Assembly (NCBI RefSeq): GCF_018332695.1
Contig: NZ_BOQN01000061.1
Span: forward strand, 1-64,000
Source of the DNA: Paractinoplanes toevensis
GTDB taxonomy: Bacteria > Actinomycetota > Actinomycetes > Mycobacteriales > Micromonosporaceae
Direction of reading: 5' to 3'
DNA length: 64,000 bases
Positions 1 through 8,221 of the stretch are shown one piece after another (the stretch's first letter is position 1; every line of letters starts with the position of its first letter). A program made the position numbers and the translations under genes. The notes beneath the pieces were generated by a model. It was not told where the DNA came from, made no database searches, and worked only from the letters and a program-made list of their open reading frames with translations.

Positions 1-53
1 GTCAAAACGGGGCAGGCCCACTCACGCTGCGTGAAGGAGCGGGCCGCGTCGAA

Positions 54-1802
54 GTGAGTTCGCCCGGGCTTGACGGCATGGTCGTCCTTCGTTGCTCGTG
101 GCCGCAGTTGTGCAAGACAGCACGGACCGGCGGAGACGGCGTTGTCGTCGAGGCCAAAGAGGTGCGCCTGGCCGTTCCACAGCTCGCGGCCCTGACGAGT
201 CAGTCTGAGCGGCGCGTGCTGAGCGCGCTGCTGCGCCGAGCCGCCGCGTTCCGGTCAGACGACGAGCGTGAATGGCTGGGAGCGTGGACCAACTGGGCGG
301 TGTGCGGCCACGCCGCCGGTGACCAGGGACCCCGACCGCCCGAGCGGATTCTGACAATGCTGCGAACGGACGACTGCGGCCTGCCGGCCGACCTCGTTGC
401 GACCGTTCTCGGTCCGGGGAGTACGACCATCGCCGCACCAGATTTCGCGAGTCGCCCGAGCCATGATTCCGCCCGTGAAGACGGTCATGCACCGGCGGAC
501 GCCGTACGAATGCTGCCTTTCGCGGATTGGCTGCCGGGACAGCGATGGTATGCGGGTCGGTCACGGACGCCGTTCTCGATTAAATGCGCGGCGTCGACCT
601 CACTCGACGAAGTGCTCAACCTCGTGCTCGTAGACGCCGAGTACACCGACGGCAGCTCCGAGCTGTACCAGGTCATGGTGGCCTCAGGTGGCGAGCGGCA
701 TCTCGAGCACCGGCGTCTGGCGACGATCGGGGCCGCCGGCGGCCGTATCGGTTATGACGCACTGTACGACCCAGATGCCGCCCGTCGCCTCCTCGCGCTG
801 GTAGAGGCGGGCGGCTCAGCCGGGGACGTGGTGTTTGAGCCGGAGCCCGGAGCGAAGTTTTCTTCGGCGCTGGAACCGCGATTATTCGACTCAGAGCAGA
901 GCAACACCAGCGTCATCTTCGGTGAGGAGGCGATCCTAAAAGTCTTCCGCCGCGTGTTTACAGGCATCAACCCCGACATCGAGCTCAATCGGGTGCTGGC
1001 CCGCACCGGAAGCCCGCACGTGGCCAAGCTGCTCGGCTCGTTCGAGACGACGATCGCGGGTGAGCCGTGCCCGCTAGGCATGGTGACGGAGTACGCGGCG
1101 GACTCGTCCGAGGGCTGGTCGATGGCCACCGCCAGCGCCCGGGACTCCTTCGCGGATCCGAACAGCTCTCATGACTTCGCGCGCGAGTCGTACCGGCTCG
1201 GCGAGGCAGTCGCCCGGGTGCATGCTGACCTGGCGAGAGCGCTCGGTTCTGACCGGGCGCCGTTTCCTCTGGTCGCCGTGCTCTCCCGGCTGCACTCGAC
1301 CGCGCGCGAGGTTCCCGAGATCAGGCCGTACGTCCCGGCGATCGAGGAGCGCTTCCGCGCATTGACCGGCGAGCCGATGACCATCCAGCGTGTGCACAGT
1401 GACCTGCATCTGGGCCAGGTTCTCTGTACACCGGCGGCCTGGCTGCTCATCGACTTCGAAGGAGAACCGGGAGTCCCGCTACGCGACCGCCGTCAACCCG
1501 ACTCGCCGCTGCGCGATGTAGCCGGCATGCTGCGCAGCTACGAGTACGCAGCCCATCATCTCCTCGTCGACCAGGACGACGACTACCTGGCCGCCTCGGC
1601 TCAGGACTGGGCCGATCGTAACCGGGCCGCCTTCTGCGATGGCTACGCCCAGGCCAGCGGCTTCGACCCTCGAGCCGCAGACGCCCTCCTGGCCGCATAC
1701 GAAATCGACAAGGCGGTCTACGAGGCCGCCTACGAGGCCCGCCACCGCCCGGGCTGGCTGAGAATCCCTCTGCAATCCATCGCCCGCCTGGTTTCTCGTT
1801 AG
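54..1802 (+). CDS. Maltokinase-like phosphotransferase with N-terminal extension
   Basis: Probable maltokinase (maltose + ATP to maltose-1-phosphate), which feeds the GlgE alpha-glucan pathway in actinomycetes. From residue 153 the sequence reads MLPFADWLPGQRWYAGR, the hallmark of the maltokinase N-terminal cap. The kinase lobe follows, with an SNTSVIFG nucleotide loop, the catalytic HSDLHLGQVL near residue 447 (most family members have HGD) and IDFEGEP near 466. Residues 153-582 (430 aa) alone match the usual family length. The first 152 residues are extra and unrecognised, but codon third positions there are mostly G or C, so that stretch appears to be translated from the GTG at 54. A start at ATG 510 is the alternative. 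Neighbouring trehalose synthase or GlgE would lie outside the window. The family call is fairly sure; the substrate is inferred. Confidence 0.75.
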   Translation: MSSPGLDGMVVLRCSWPQLCKTARTGGDGVVVEAKEVRLAVPQLAALTSQSERRVLSALLRRAAAFRSDDEREWLGAWTNWAVCGHAAGDQGPRPPERILTMLRTDDCGLPADLVATVLGPGSTTIAAPDFASRPSHDSAREDGHAPADAVRMLPFADWLPGQRWYAGRSRTPFSIKCAASTSLDEVLNLVLVDAEYTDGSSELYQVMVASGGERHLEHRRLATIGAAGGRIGYDALYDPDAARRLLALVEAGGSAGDVVFEPEPGAKFSSALEPRLFDSEQSNTSVIFGEEAILKVFRRVFTGINPDIELNRVLARTGSPHVAKLLGSFETTIAGEPCPLGMVTEYAADSSEGWSMATASARDSFADPNSSHDFARESYRLGEAVARVHADLARALGSDRAPFPLVAVLSRLHSTAREVPEIRPYVPAIEERFRALTGEPMTIQRVHSDLHLGQVLCTPAAWLLIDFEGEPGVPLRDRRQPDSPLRDVAGMLRSYEYAAHHLLVDQDDDYLAASAQDWADRNRAAFCDGYAQASGFDPRAADALLAAYEIDKAVYEAAYEARHRPGWLRIPLQSIARLVSR

Positions 1803-2129
1803 GCGTAAATCGCACTCGGGCAACGACCGAATCTGCGATGAATCGGGTCTTGGGGCAGAAAATGCTATACGGCGGCGGTGTTGGGGGTTTGAGTCCTACG
1901 CCGGCCGGTTCGGCTCTACCAGGCAGGCGTAACGACCGACGCACCTGGCGCGTACAGCATTCAAGCCGGGCGGCTGGTGGGGCCGTGGGTGTTCCGTGGG
2001 TGATCGGATGCCAGCGACCCTGGACGGATTCCTCGCCTAGAATCTGGATTCCGGCCCCGAGTAACGACGAGCTTGGCGAACACACTGGGTAATGAGCGCC
2101 CTGACCTGCCGATACTCAGCGGCATCATC

Positions 2130-2153
2130 CCGGATTCGCGGGCGGGAATCCGG
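2130..2153. repeat. Inverted repeat, 8-bp stem and 8-base loop
   Basis: CCGGATTC (2130-2137) and GAATCCGG (2146-2153) flank GCGGGCGG. The stem is perfect but has no T tract, so it could be a weak terminator or a protein site. It lies 15 bases past the 3' end of the tRNA-like sequence as that is read on the minus strand. Confidence 0.4.
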
Positions 2154-2167
2154 ACGAAGGCCTGCTA

Positions 2168-2239
2168 CGGACCGTAGAAGGCGGAAAAGATTGTTCCGAG
2201 GATTAAAAGTCCTCAGCTCTGCCATTGAGCTAGCGGCCC
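2168..2239 (-). tRNA. tRNA-Lys(UUU)-like, degenerate T arm, probable pseudogene
   Basis: Read on the minus strand from 2239: acceptor strand GGGCCGC, then TA, D stem GCTC/GAGC around AATGGCA, anticodon stem GAGGA/TCCTC around the loop CTTTTAA (anticodon TTT). All of this is canonical for tRNA-Lys. After that, 22 bases stand where variable loop plus T arm should be, but there is no TTCRA loop and no 5-bp T stem. The next bases, ACGGTCC, pair with the acceptor strand at six of seven positions (one of them G-U). Total length is 72 bases. Without a T arm, function as an elongator tRNA is unlikely, so this is probably a decayed gene copy or an integration scar. Confidence 0.6.
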
Positions 2240-2375
2240 GCGATCATAGGGTACCTGTGGCTGTCGGCTGGGCTCATCCGCCTTCCCCAACATGCGGGAC
2301 GGTGGGACCAACCCGTGTCGACCTGTTAAGCCGGCGGCCACCCGTACGCCAGGGTCTTCGGGGATTGTCGCGGTT

Positions 2376-3599
2376 ATGCGCCGTACCGTTGGCATTGTCG
2401 CCCTTGTTGCTCTGTCCACCGTCGTGGCCGCGCCGGCGCAGGCCGGTGGCCCGGCCGACCAAGAGATCACCGCGACCGTCGAGACCCCTGCGCTCTTCGA
2501 TGACGAGGCGGGCGGGGATGCCGACGCGGATGATCCGGCGATCTGGATCAACCGGGCCGACCGGGCGAGGAGCCGGGTGATCGGCACGGCGAAGAACGGT
2601 GGGCTGCGGGTCTATGACCTGGCCGGTCGTGAGGCGCAGTCGATCGCTCCGCCGGCGGACGGGCGGTTCAACAACGTCGACCTGGTCACCGGGTTCCGGT
2701 TGGGTGGGCGTGTGACCGATCTGGCGGTGGTCACCGATCGTGGGCTGGACCAGCTGCGGATCTATCGGATCGAGCCGACCGGGCAGCTGACCGATGTCAC
2801 GGCGGCCGGTGCTCCGCTGCTGTTCAGCCGGGATCAGGACGAGGTGGCCACCCAGGCGACCGGTTACGGGCTGGCCGCGTATGGGCGGTACGCGGTGGTC
2901 AGCCGCCGGCATTCGACCCGGCTCGGCATCTTCCGGCTGGAGGAGCGGGGCGGCCGGGTGACCTACCGCAACACCGACCTGCTCGATCTGCCCAAGGAGT
3001 TTCGCCTGCCGAACGGTGACATCTGGTCGCCGTGTGCGGAGCCGGGTGAGGACCCGCAGGTGGAGGGCATGGTGGTGGACGCCGAGGCGGGCGTGCTCTA
3101 CGCCGCCCAGGAGGATGTGGCGCTGTGGCGGATCCGGCTGGACGGTGACCGGTTCGCCGGGGTGCCGCGGGTTGTCGAGCGGGTCGCCGAGTTCGGGGTG
3201 CCGGCCACCTATGACCCGGCGACCGAGGAGTGTGTGGCGGGTGCCGGCGACCCGGGCTTCGGCGGGCGGATCCGCGCCGATGTCGAGGGCGCCACGATCT
3301 ACCGGACCGGTGCGAAGGACGGCTACCTGATCGTCTCCAGTCAGGGTGACAGCCGGTTCTTCGTGTACGACCGGCGCACCAACCGGCCGTTGAGCAGCTT
3401 CCGGGTGGTCGACGGGGAACGGGCGGACGGCGTGCAGCACTCGGACGGTGCGGCCGCCACCTCGGTGGCGCTGCCGGGTTACCCGCGGGGGCTGCTGGTT
3501 CTGCACGACGGCGAGAACACCCCGGACGACGGCCGGGTAGGCACCGACTTCAAATATGTCGACTGGCGTGCTCTGAGTCTTTCCCCGCGTGGTGCATGA
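2376..3599 (+). CDS. Secreted beta-propeller phytase (3-phytase)
   Basis: Likely extracellular beta-propeller phytase that releases phosphate from inositol hexakisphosphate in a Ca2+-dependent way. The chosen ATG at 2376 gives a signal peptide (MRRTVGIVALVALSTVVAAPAQA); upstream in-frame codons give no leader. The mature protein has the family signatures DADDPAIW (about residues 48-55), GTAKNGGLRVYDL, RFNNVDL, DVEGATIYR and GYLIVSSQGDSRFFVYDR, and ends with a DGENTPDD/FKYVDW tail. At 407 residues it has the usual length. It stands alone on the plus strand. Role in soil phosphate scavenging is from family knowledge; nothing in the upstream sequence shows a clear Pho box. Confidence 0.85.
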   Translation: MRRTVGIVALVALSTVVAAPAQAGGPADQEITATVETPALFDDEAGGDADADDPAIWINRADRARSRVIGTAKNGGLRVYDLAGREAQSIAPPADGRFNNVDLVTGFRLGGRVTDLAVVTDRGLDQLRIYRIEPTGQLTDVTAAGAPLLFSRDQDEVATQATGYGLAAYGRYAVVSRRHSTRLGIFRLEERGGRVTYRNTDLLDLPKEFRLPNGDIWSPCAEPGEDPQVEGMVVDAEAGVLYAAQEDVALWRIRLDGDRFAGVPRVVERVAEFGVPATYDPATEECVAGAGDPGFGGRIRADVEGATIYRTGAKDGYLIVSSQGDSRFFVYDRRTNRPLSSFRVVDGERADGVQHSDGAAATSVALPGYPRGLLVLHDGENTPDDGRVGTDFKYVDWRALSLSPRGA

Positions 3600-3672
3600 C
3601 CGATCGACGAATACCGCCGCCCACACTTAAGCTTTGCCACCCGGCAAACGCGGGGCGACGGAAGGCTGACAG

Positions 3673-4008
3673 ATGCCGAACTTCTCGGTCGACGTCCGCA
3701 AGGACGCCGACGGGAGCCTTGTGGTCGTTCCGCAGGGCGTGTTGGACGCCGAGTGCGCCGTGCAGTTCCGCCAGGTCCTCGTGCATGCGGTTCGCAAGCT
3801 GCGGCCGTTGCGCCTGATCGTCGAGCTGGCCGAGGTGCCGGAGATCGATCCGATCAACCTGGGCACCCTGGCGGCGCTCTGCGACCTGGCCGACGACCAC
3901 CACGTGGTCGTCTTCCTGCAGAACGCGTCAGCCGAGATCGCCGATGACCTGCGGGCGGCCGGTGTCCCGGCGCAGCGTCTTCGCCGGCGGGACACGATCA
4001 TCGCCTGA
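3673..4008 (+). CDS. STAS-domain protein lacking the phospho-serine
   Basis: A 111-residue single STAS domain of the anti-sigma-antagonist type (SpoIIAA/RsbV fold). The fold shows in VVPQGVLDAECAVQF and LRLIVELAEVPEIDPINLGTLAAL. At the position where antagonists carry the regulatory Asp-Ser pair, this protein has D59-P60-I61-N62, so the usual switch serine is missing. It may bind an anti-sigma partner constitutively or have another role. It lies about 70 bases after the phytase gene, and its 3' end overlaps the convergent glycosyltransferase gene by 81 bases. No cognate kinase is adjacent. Confidence 0.7.
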   Translation: MPNFSVDVRKDADGSLVVVPQGVLDAECAVQFRQVLVHAVRKLRPLRLIVELAEVPEIDPINLGTLAALCDLADDHHVVVFLQNASAEIADDLRAAGVPAQRLRRRDTIIA

Positions 4009-5106
4009 CGCCAGGTGCGCGGCCAGGAAACCGGCCACCGACGCCGACCAGGGGAACTTCTCGGCCTGGGCCCGGGCGGCCTGCCGCCGGGCCTCTTCCG
4101 GCCGGGACAGCAGGTCGAGGATCGCCGTGACGTAACCGGGGCCGTCGCCGGCCGCCGCGAGACCGGCCGGGCCGATCACCTCGGGCAGCGCGCTCTGCGA
4201 GCTCACCACCACCGGGGTGCCGCTGGCCAGGGTTTCCAGCGCGGAGAGCCCGAACGTCTCGATCGGGCCGGGCGCGATCGCCACGTCGGCCGACGCCTGC
4301 AGGGCCGCCACCTCGAGCGGGTCGGTCAGGTGGCCGAGGAACCGCACCGGTAGTCGCCGCGAGGCGGCCTCCTCCTGCAGGGCATGACGCAACGGCCCGG
4401 CCCCGGCGACCACGAGCACCGCCCGTACACCCTGATGGCGCAGGCCTTGCAGGGCCGCAAGCGAACGGCGGGGTTTCTTCTCCGGCGAAAGCCGGCCGCA
4501 GTGCAGCAGAAGTACGTCGTCGGGGGCGGCCCAGCGGGCCCGCATCGCGGCGGAGTGCCGTTCCGGCGAGAAGCGGGCGAGATCGACCCCGAGCGGCACG
4601 AGGTCGACCGGGGCGCCGATCCGTGCGAACTCCCGGGCGGCCCACCGGGTGGTGCAGACGATCCGGTCGTGTTCGGCCGCGGTGCGGCCGTTCAGCACGT
4701 CGGCGACCCGCCGGCCGGACGCCGGGCCGAACAGCCGGAGCAGACCGTCGAGGCTCTCGTGCGACACCATCATCGAGGGAATGTCGTTGCGCCGGGCCCA
4801 TCGGCCCAGCCAGCGCAGGGTGGTGCGGTCGGAGATCTCCAGCCGGTCGGGGCGCAGCGAACGCAGGGTCGCGGCGAGCCGCCGCCGGTCCAGCAGCACC
4901 CGGTAGCCACCCAGGCCGGGCAGGTAGGGGCCGGGCAGGGTGATCACCCGGCCCTGCTCGGTCTGCTCGTCGGCCGCCTTCTCACCCGGGATGACCAGCA
5001 CGGACTCATGCCCGGCAGCCTGGTAGCCGGCGCCGAGGTTGCGCAGCGCCGTCTTCAGCCCGCCGGACCGGGGCGCCACGTAGTTGGCCACCCGCACGAT
5101 CCTCAC
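3928..5106 (-). CDS. GT4 family glycosyltransferase
   Basis: A 392-residue GT-B fold glycosyltransferase, family 4. The N-terminal acceptor half opens with MRIVRVANY-type sequence and a GGLKTAL loop. The nucleotide-sugar half carries CGRLSPEKKP and the EX7E-type ETFGLSALE motif followed by GTPVVVSSQSALPEVIG. The start chosen is GTG at 5106, which overlaps the stop of the upstream gene by 4 bases (GTGA), so the two glycosyltransferases are translationally coupled. Acceptor and sugar are unknown; pairing with an MgtA-like enzyme suggests mannolipid or glycolipid assembly at the inner membrane face. The 3' end runs 81 bases into the convergent STAS gene. Confidence 0.8.
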   Translation of the reverse strand: MRIVRVANYVAPRSGGLKTALRNLGAGYQAAGHESVLVIPGEKAADEQTEQGRVITLPGPYLPGLGGYRVLLDRRRLAATLRSLRPDRLEISDRTTLRWLGRWARRNDIPSMMVSHESLDGLLRLFGPASGRRVADVLNGRTAAEHDRIVCTTRWAAREFARIGAPVDLVPLGVDLARFSPERHSAAMRARWAAPDDVLLLHCGRLSPEKKPRRSLAALQGLRHQGVRAVLVVAGAGPLRHALQEEAASRRLPVRFLGHLTDPLEVAALQASADVAIAPGPIETFGLSALETLASGTPVVVSSQSALPEVIGPAGLAAAGDGPGYVTAILDLLSRPEEARRQAARAQAEKFPWSASVAGFLAAHLASGDDRVPPAKTLRRDTGRPQVIGDLG

Positions 5107-6245
5107 GCGGCGACCGCCCGGCGCTCGAACATCCCGACCGCGCACGCGCTCCGGTAGTGCTCGATCAACTCGTCACCGACCGCCGACCAGCTCCGGCCCT
5201 CGATGGCCTGCCGCCCGGCCGCACCGAACGCGGCCCGCAGCGACGCATCCTGCACGAGCGAAAGAACCGCCGACGTGAAGCCCTCCGACTCGAACGGGCG
5301 GACCAGGTATCCGGTGCGACCGTGCTGCACGAGATCGACCGGGCCACCCGCGTTGGGCGCCACCACCGGCAGGCCGCTGGCCATCGCCTCCTGCACCGCC
5401 TGACCGAACGTCTCGTACGGTCCGGTGTGCGCGAAGATGTCGAAGCTGGCGTAGATGCGGGCCAGCTGCAGTCCCCGCCGTACGCCCAGGAACTTGGCTT
5501 CGGGCAGTGCTTTTCGCAGGGCCGGCCCGGCCGGCCCGTCGCCCACGATCACCAGTCGCACGCCCGGCGTCCGGCTCACGTCGGCGAGCAGGTCGATCTG
5601 TTTCTCGACGGCCAGCCGGCCGACGAAACCGACCACCACCTCGCCGTCCGGGGCGAGGACCCGGCGCATCGCGACGCTGCGCCGGTCGGGATGGAACTGC
5701 ACGTCGTCGACGCCGCGCCGCCACAGGTGGATGCGTTCCACGCCGTGCGCGCCCAGCGCCGCCCGCGACTCGGTCGATGGCACGAGGGTGCGGGAGGCCG
5801 CGTTGTGCAGGGTCCGGATCCAGCGCCAGGCCGCGCCCTCGGTCATCCCGACCCGGTAGGCGCGGGCGTAGGCCGCGACATCGGTCTGGTAGACCGCGAC
5901 GGTCGGCAGCCTCAGCGACCGCGCGGCCGCCATCCCCCACGCGCCCAGCACGAACGGGCTGGCCAGGTGCACCACGTCGGTGCCGTGCGCGCGCATGGCA
6001 CCGGTCATCGCCGGGGTGGGCAGACCCAGCCGGATCTGCGGATAACCCGGCATCGGCAGGGAAGCGATCCGCACGACCGGGTAGGGCACGTCGACCCGCA
6101 CGTCTCGCAGGGCGGGCGGCGGCTGCGGGGCGATCACCAACGGCTGGTGCCCCCGGCGCAGCAGATGTTCGGCCGCCCGCACCACCGAGTGCGCGACTCC
6201 ATTGACATCCGGCAGGAAAGACTCCGTAACCAGAGTGACTCGCAT
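5103..6245 (-). CDS. mgtA: MgtA-like GT4 mannosyltransferase
   Basis: A 380-residue GT4 enzyme whose opening, MRVTLVTESFLPDVNGV, closely resembles the actinobacterial GDP-mannose-dependent alpha-mannosyltransferase MgtA (formerly PimB), which mannosylates glucuronosyl diacylglycerol in corynebacteria and mycobacteria. The donor half contains VGFVGRLAVEKQ and the EX7E motif in GPYETFGQAVQEAMASGLPVV. ATG 6243-6245 is preferred because the family starts exactly there; the open frame upstream is not conserved-looking. The following glycosyltransferase overlaps its stop by 4 bases. Donor specificity is inferred from family resemblance only. Confidence 0.8.
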   Translation of the reverse strand: MRVTLVTESFLPDVNGVAHSVVRAAEHLLRRGHQPLVIAPQPPPALRDVRVDVPYPVVRIASLPMPGYPQIRLGLPTPAMTGAMRAHGTDVVHLASPFVLGAWGMAAARSLRLPTVAVYQTDVAAYARAYRVGMTEGAAWRWIRTLHNAASRTLVPSTESRAALGAHGVERIHLWRRGVDDVQFHPDRRSVAMRRVLAPDGEVVVGFVGRLAVEKQIDLLADVSRTPGVRLVIVGDGPAGPALRKALPEAKFLGVRRGLQLARIYASFDIFAHTGPYETFGQAVQEAMASGLPVVAPNAGGPVDLVQHGRTGYLVRPFESEGFTSAVLSLVQDASLRAAFGAAGRQAIEGRSWSAVGDELIEHYRSACAVGMFERRAVAA

Positions 6246-6387
6246 GCCCACACGATGATCTGCGCCGATGTCCGCCGGCCCAACAAAACCCAAACCCTCT
6301 CGGGCGTACGCGCGTCGGGTCCCCGACCGCACCGGCACCGCACCGCCGAGCAGCGCGGCCGCCGCGGCCCGAACGGCCGCGGCGCGA

Positions 6388-7305
6388 CTATCGCGTGATC
6401 TTCGCCAACCGCTCGGGAGTCGGCCAGTGCACGTCGTGGGCCCAGCCGAACCGCTCAAAGAACCAGATCACCCGGGCCGACACGTCGATCTGCCCACGCT
6501 GCACCCCGTGCCGCGCCTGCGTCGGGTCCGCGTGGTGCAGGTTGTGCCAGGCCTCGCCCATGCTGAGCAGCGCGAGCGGCCAGAAGTTGGTCGCCTTGTC
6601 CCGGGCGTTGAACGGGCGCTCGCCGATCATGTGGCAGACCGAGTTCACCGACCAGGTCACGTGGTGCAGGAACGTGATCCGCACCAGGCTCGCCCAGAAG
6701 AACGCGGTCACCGCGCCCACCCACGACCAGGTGACCAGGCCACCGACCAGGGCCGGCGCGACCAGCGTCACGATCGTCAGCGGCCCGAACAGCCGGTGCA
6801 CGACCCGCATGTCCCGGTCGGCGAGCAGGTCCGGCACGAACCGTTCCTGGTTGGTCTGGTCCCGGTCGAGGATCCAGCCCAGGTGCGCGTGCCAGAAGCC
6901 GCGGACCAGGGCGACCGGCGAGGTGCCGAACAGCCACGGCGAATGCGGGTCGCCCTCCTTGTCGGCGAACGCGTGGTGCCGCCGGTGGTCGGCCACCCAG
7001 TGCAGGATCGGCCCCTGCACGGCCATGCTGCCGGCCACGGCCAGCGCGAGCCGAAGCGGGCGCTTCGCCTTGAACGAGCTGTGCGTGAAGTAGCGGTGGT
7101 AGCCGACCGTGGTGCCGAGGATGGTGAACACGTAGAAGAACACGGCCAGGGCCAGGTCGAGCCAGGTCAGACCCCAGCCCCAGGCGAACGGCACGGCAGC
7201 GATCAGAGCCAAAAACGGGACGATCACGAAGACGTAGACGGTGATGTGGGCGGGCAGCGGCCGTGGGCCTGCGAGGAGGGCCTTGGGCCCCCGGCGCTCG
7301 GACAT
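6388..7305 (-). CDS. Membrane acyl-CoA/acyl-lipid delta-9-type desaturase
   Basis: A 305-residue membrane di-iron desaturase that would introduce a cis double bond into fatty acyl chains. The three histidine boxes are present: HRYFTH, HRRHH and HNLHH, separated by hydrophobic pairs (an N-terminal pair around residues 20-65 and another around 160-200). Length and box spacing fit the stearoyl-CoA desaturase/DesC group. The start is ATG 7303-7305 (MSERRGPKALLAGPRP). It lies 34 bases downstream of the MBL hydrolase gene on the same strand, so the two are probably co-transcribed. Exact regiospecificity cannot be read from sequence. Confidence 0.85.
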   Translation of the reverse strand: MSERRGPKALLAGPRPLPAHITVYVFVIVPFLALIAAVPFAWGWGLTWLDLALAVFFYVFTILGTTVGYHRYFTHSSFKAKRPLRLALAVAGSMAVQGPILHWVADHRRHHAFADKEGDPHSPWLFGTSPVALVRGFWHAHLGWILDRDQTNQERFVPDLLADRDMRVVHRLFGPLTIVTLVAPALVGGLVTWSWVGAVTAFFWASLVRITFLHHVTWSVNSVCHMIGERPFNARDKATNFWPLALLSMGEAWHNLHHADPTQARHGVQRGQIDVSARVIWFFERFGWAHDVHWPTPERLAKITR

Positions 7306-7339
7306 GACCGTCACGCTACGGGAGCGGGAGGAATCCCGG

Positions 7340-8023
7340 TCAATCCTTGGGTAGCGCCGACGCGTATTCCCGGAAGCGCTCGACCGCGCGGCCGGACATC
7401 GCCCGGCCGTGGCCGAAGACCGCGTGCTCGAAGTTGTGCGTGGCCAGCTTGGCCACGCTGCGGTCCTGCTCGGCGGGGTCGGCCGAGACCTGCTTGGGCC
7501 CGCTGACCAGCGTGCCGTCCTTGCCGCCACCGGCCGTGTCCCCGGCGAAGAGCACGCCGCCGGCCCGGTCGAGCAGGTAGGAGACGTGGCCGCGGGTGTG
7601 CCCCGGCGTGTGCACGGCGGTGAAGCCCGGGATCGGCTCGGACTCGTCGGCTGTGATCAGCTGGTCGATCTTGGTGGGCTCGGCCGTCATCACCTTGCCG
7701 ATCAGCCGCGGCAGCAGCCCCTTGACCTCAGGCCGGATGGCACCGGTGATCACCGGGGCGTCGGCGGCGTGCGCGAACACCCGGGCGCCGGAACGCTGCC
7801 GCAGGTCGGCCACGTTACCGATGTGGTCGAAGTGGTTGTGGGTGAGCAGCACGGTGCGCACATCACCGATCTGCTTGCGGATCTCGCGCAGTCCGCGCTC
7901 GATCTGCTTGGAGCGACGCGGCAGCCCGGTATCGATCAGCACGACCCCGTCGTCGGTCACCACCAGATGCACGTTGACAAACCCGAGGCCGAGCTCGAAC
8001 ACACCGTCCACGATCTCCCGCAC
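7340..8023 (-). CDS. MBL-fold metallo-hydrolase
   Basis: A 227-residue metallo-beta-lactamase-fold hydrolase with the metal-binding motif HNHFDH (HxHxDH) near residues 62-67, a downstream HTPGHTRGH segment, FAGDTAGG supplying the bridging Asp, and a late FGHGRAMSG histidine. This set binds two metal ions. The glyoxalase II/lactonase-like branch is more probable than a true beta-lactamase, because there is no signal peptide. It precedes the desaturase gene by 34 bases, hinting at a role with acyl thioesters, but substrate is unknown. Confidence 0.75.
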   Translation of the reverse strand: MREIVDGVFELGLGFVNVHLVVTDDGVVLIDTGLPRRSKQIERGLREIRKQIGDVRTVLLTHNHFDHIGNVADLRQRSGARVFAHAADAPVITGAIRPEVKGLLPRLIGKVMTAEPTKIDQLITADESEPIPGFTAVHTPGHTRGHVSYLLDRAGGVLFAGDTAGGGKDGTLVSGPKQVSADPAEQDRSVAKLATHNFEHAVFGHGRAMSGRAVERFREYASALPKD

Positions 8024-8221
8024 GGCACCATTCTGCCGTACCCGGTCGTTGATTCATTGACGTCTATTTTTAAGGGGCATAGCCTGGCCGCGGAACGGTG
8101 TCACGTCGTACCGAGGGCGCAGACGCAGGCGGAGTCCATCCCGTCTGCCGATCCCCCATGGGCGGCGTCTCCCCGGCCTTGCGGCCCGCCGCTCTCATCC
8201 CCTCCTGAATCGAGGAACTCG

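Larger units (their letters stand above)
1803..2375. other. Gene-poor intergenic stretch
   Basis: 573 bases with no convincing protein gene. It holds a tRNA-Lys-like sequence on the minus strand (2168-2239), an 8-bp inverted repeat (2130-2153) and otherwise unremarkable sequence. The short open frames here show no recognisable motif and no ribosome binding site. Confidence 0.6.

Noticed and set aside
1886..1896. GGTTTGAGTCC, resembling a tRNA T arm on the plus strand
   Set aside because: No acceptor or anticodon stem nearby and no link to the tRNA-Lys-like sequence on the other strand.
2092..2580. Plus-strand open frame across the tRNA-like region
   Set aside because: It runs antisense to the tRNA-like element and out of frame with the phytase gene; no start signal.
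7340..8023. Beta-lactamase resistance gene
   Set aside because: Metal motif fits the MBL fold generally, but there is no signal peptide and no subclass B signature.
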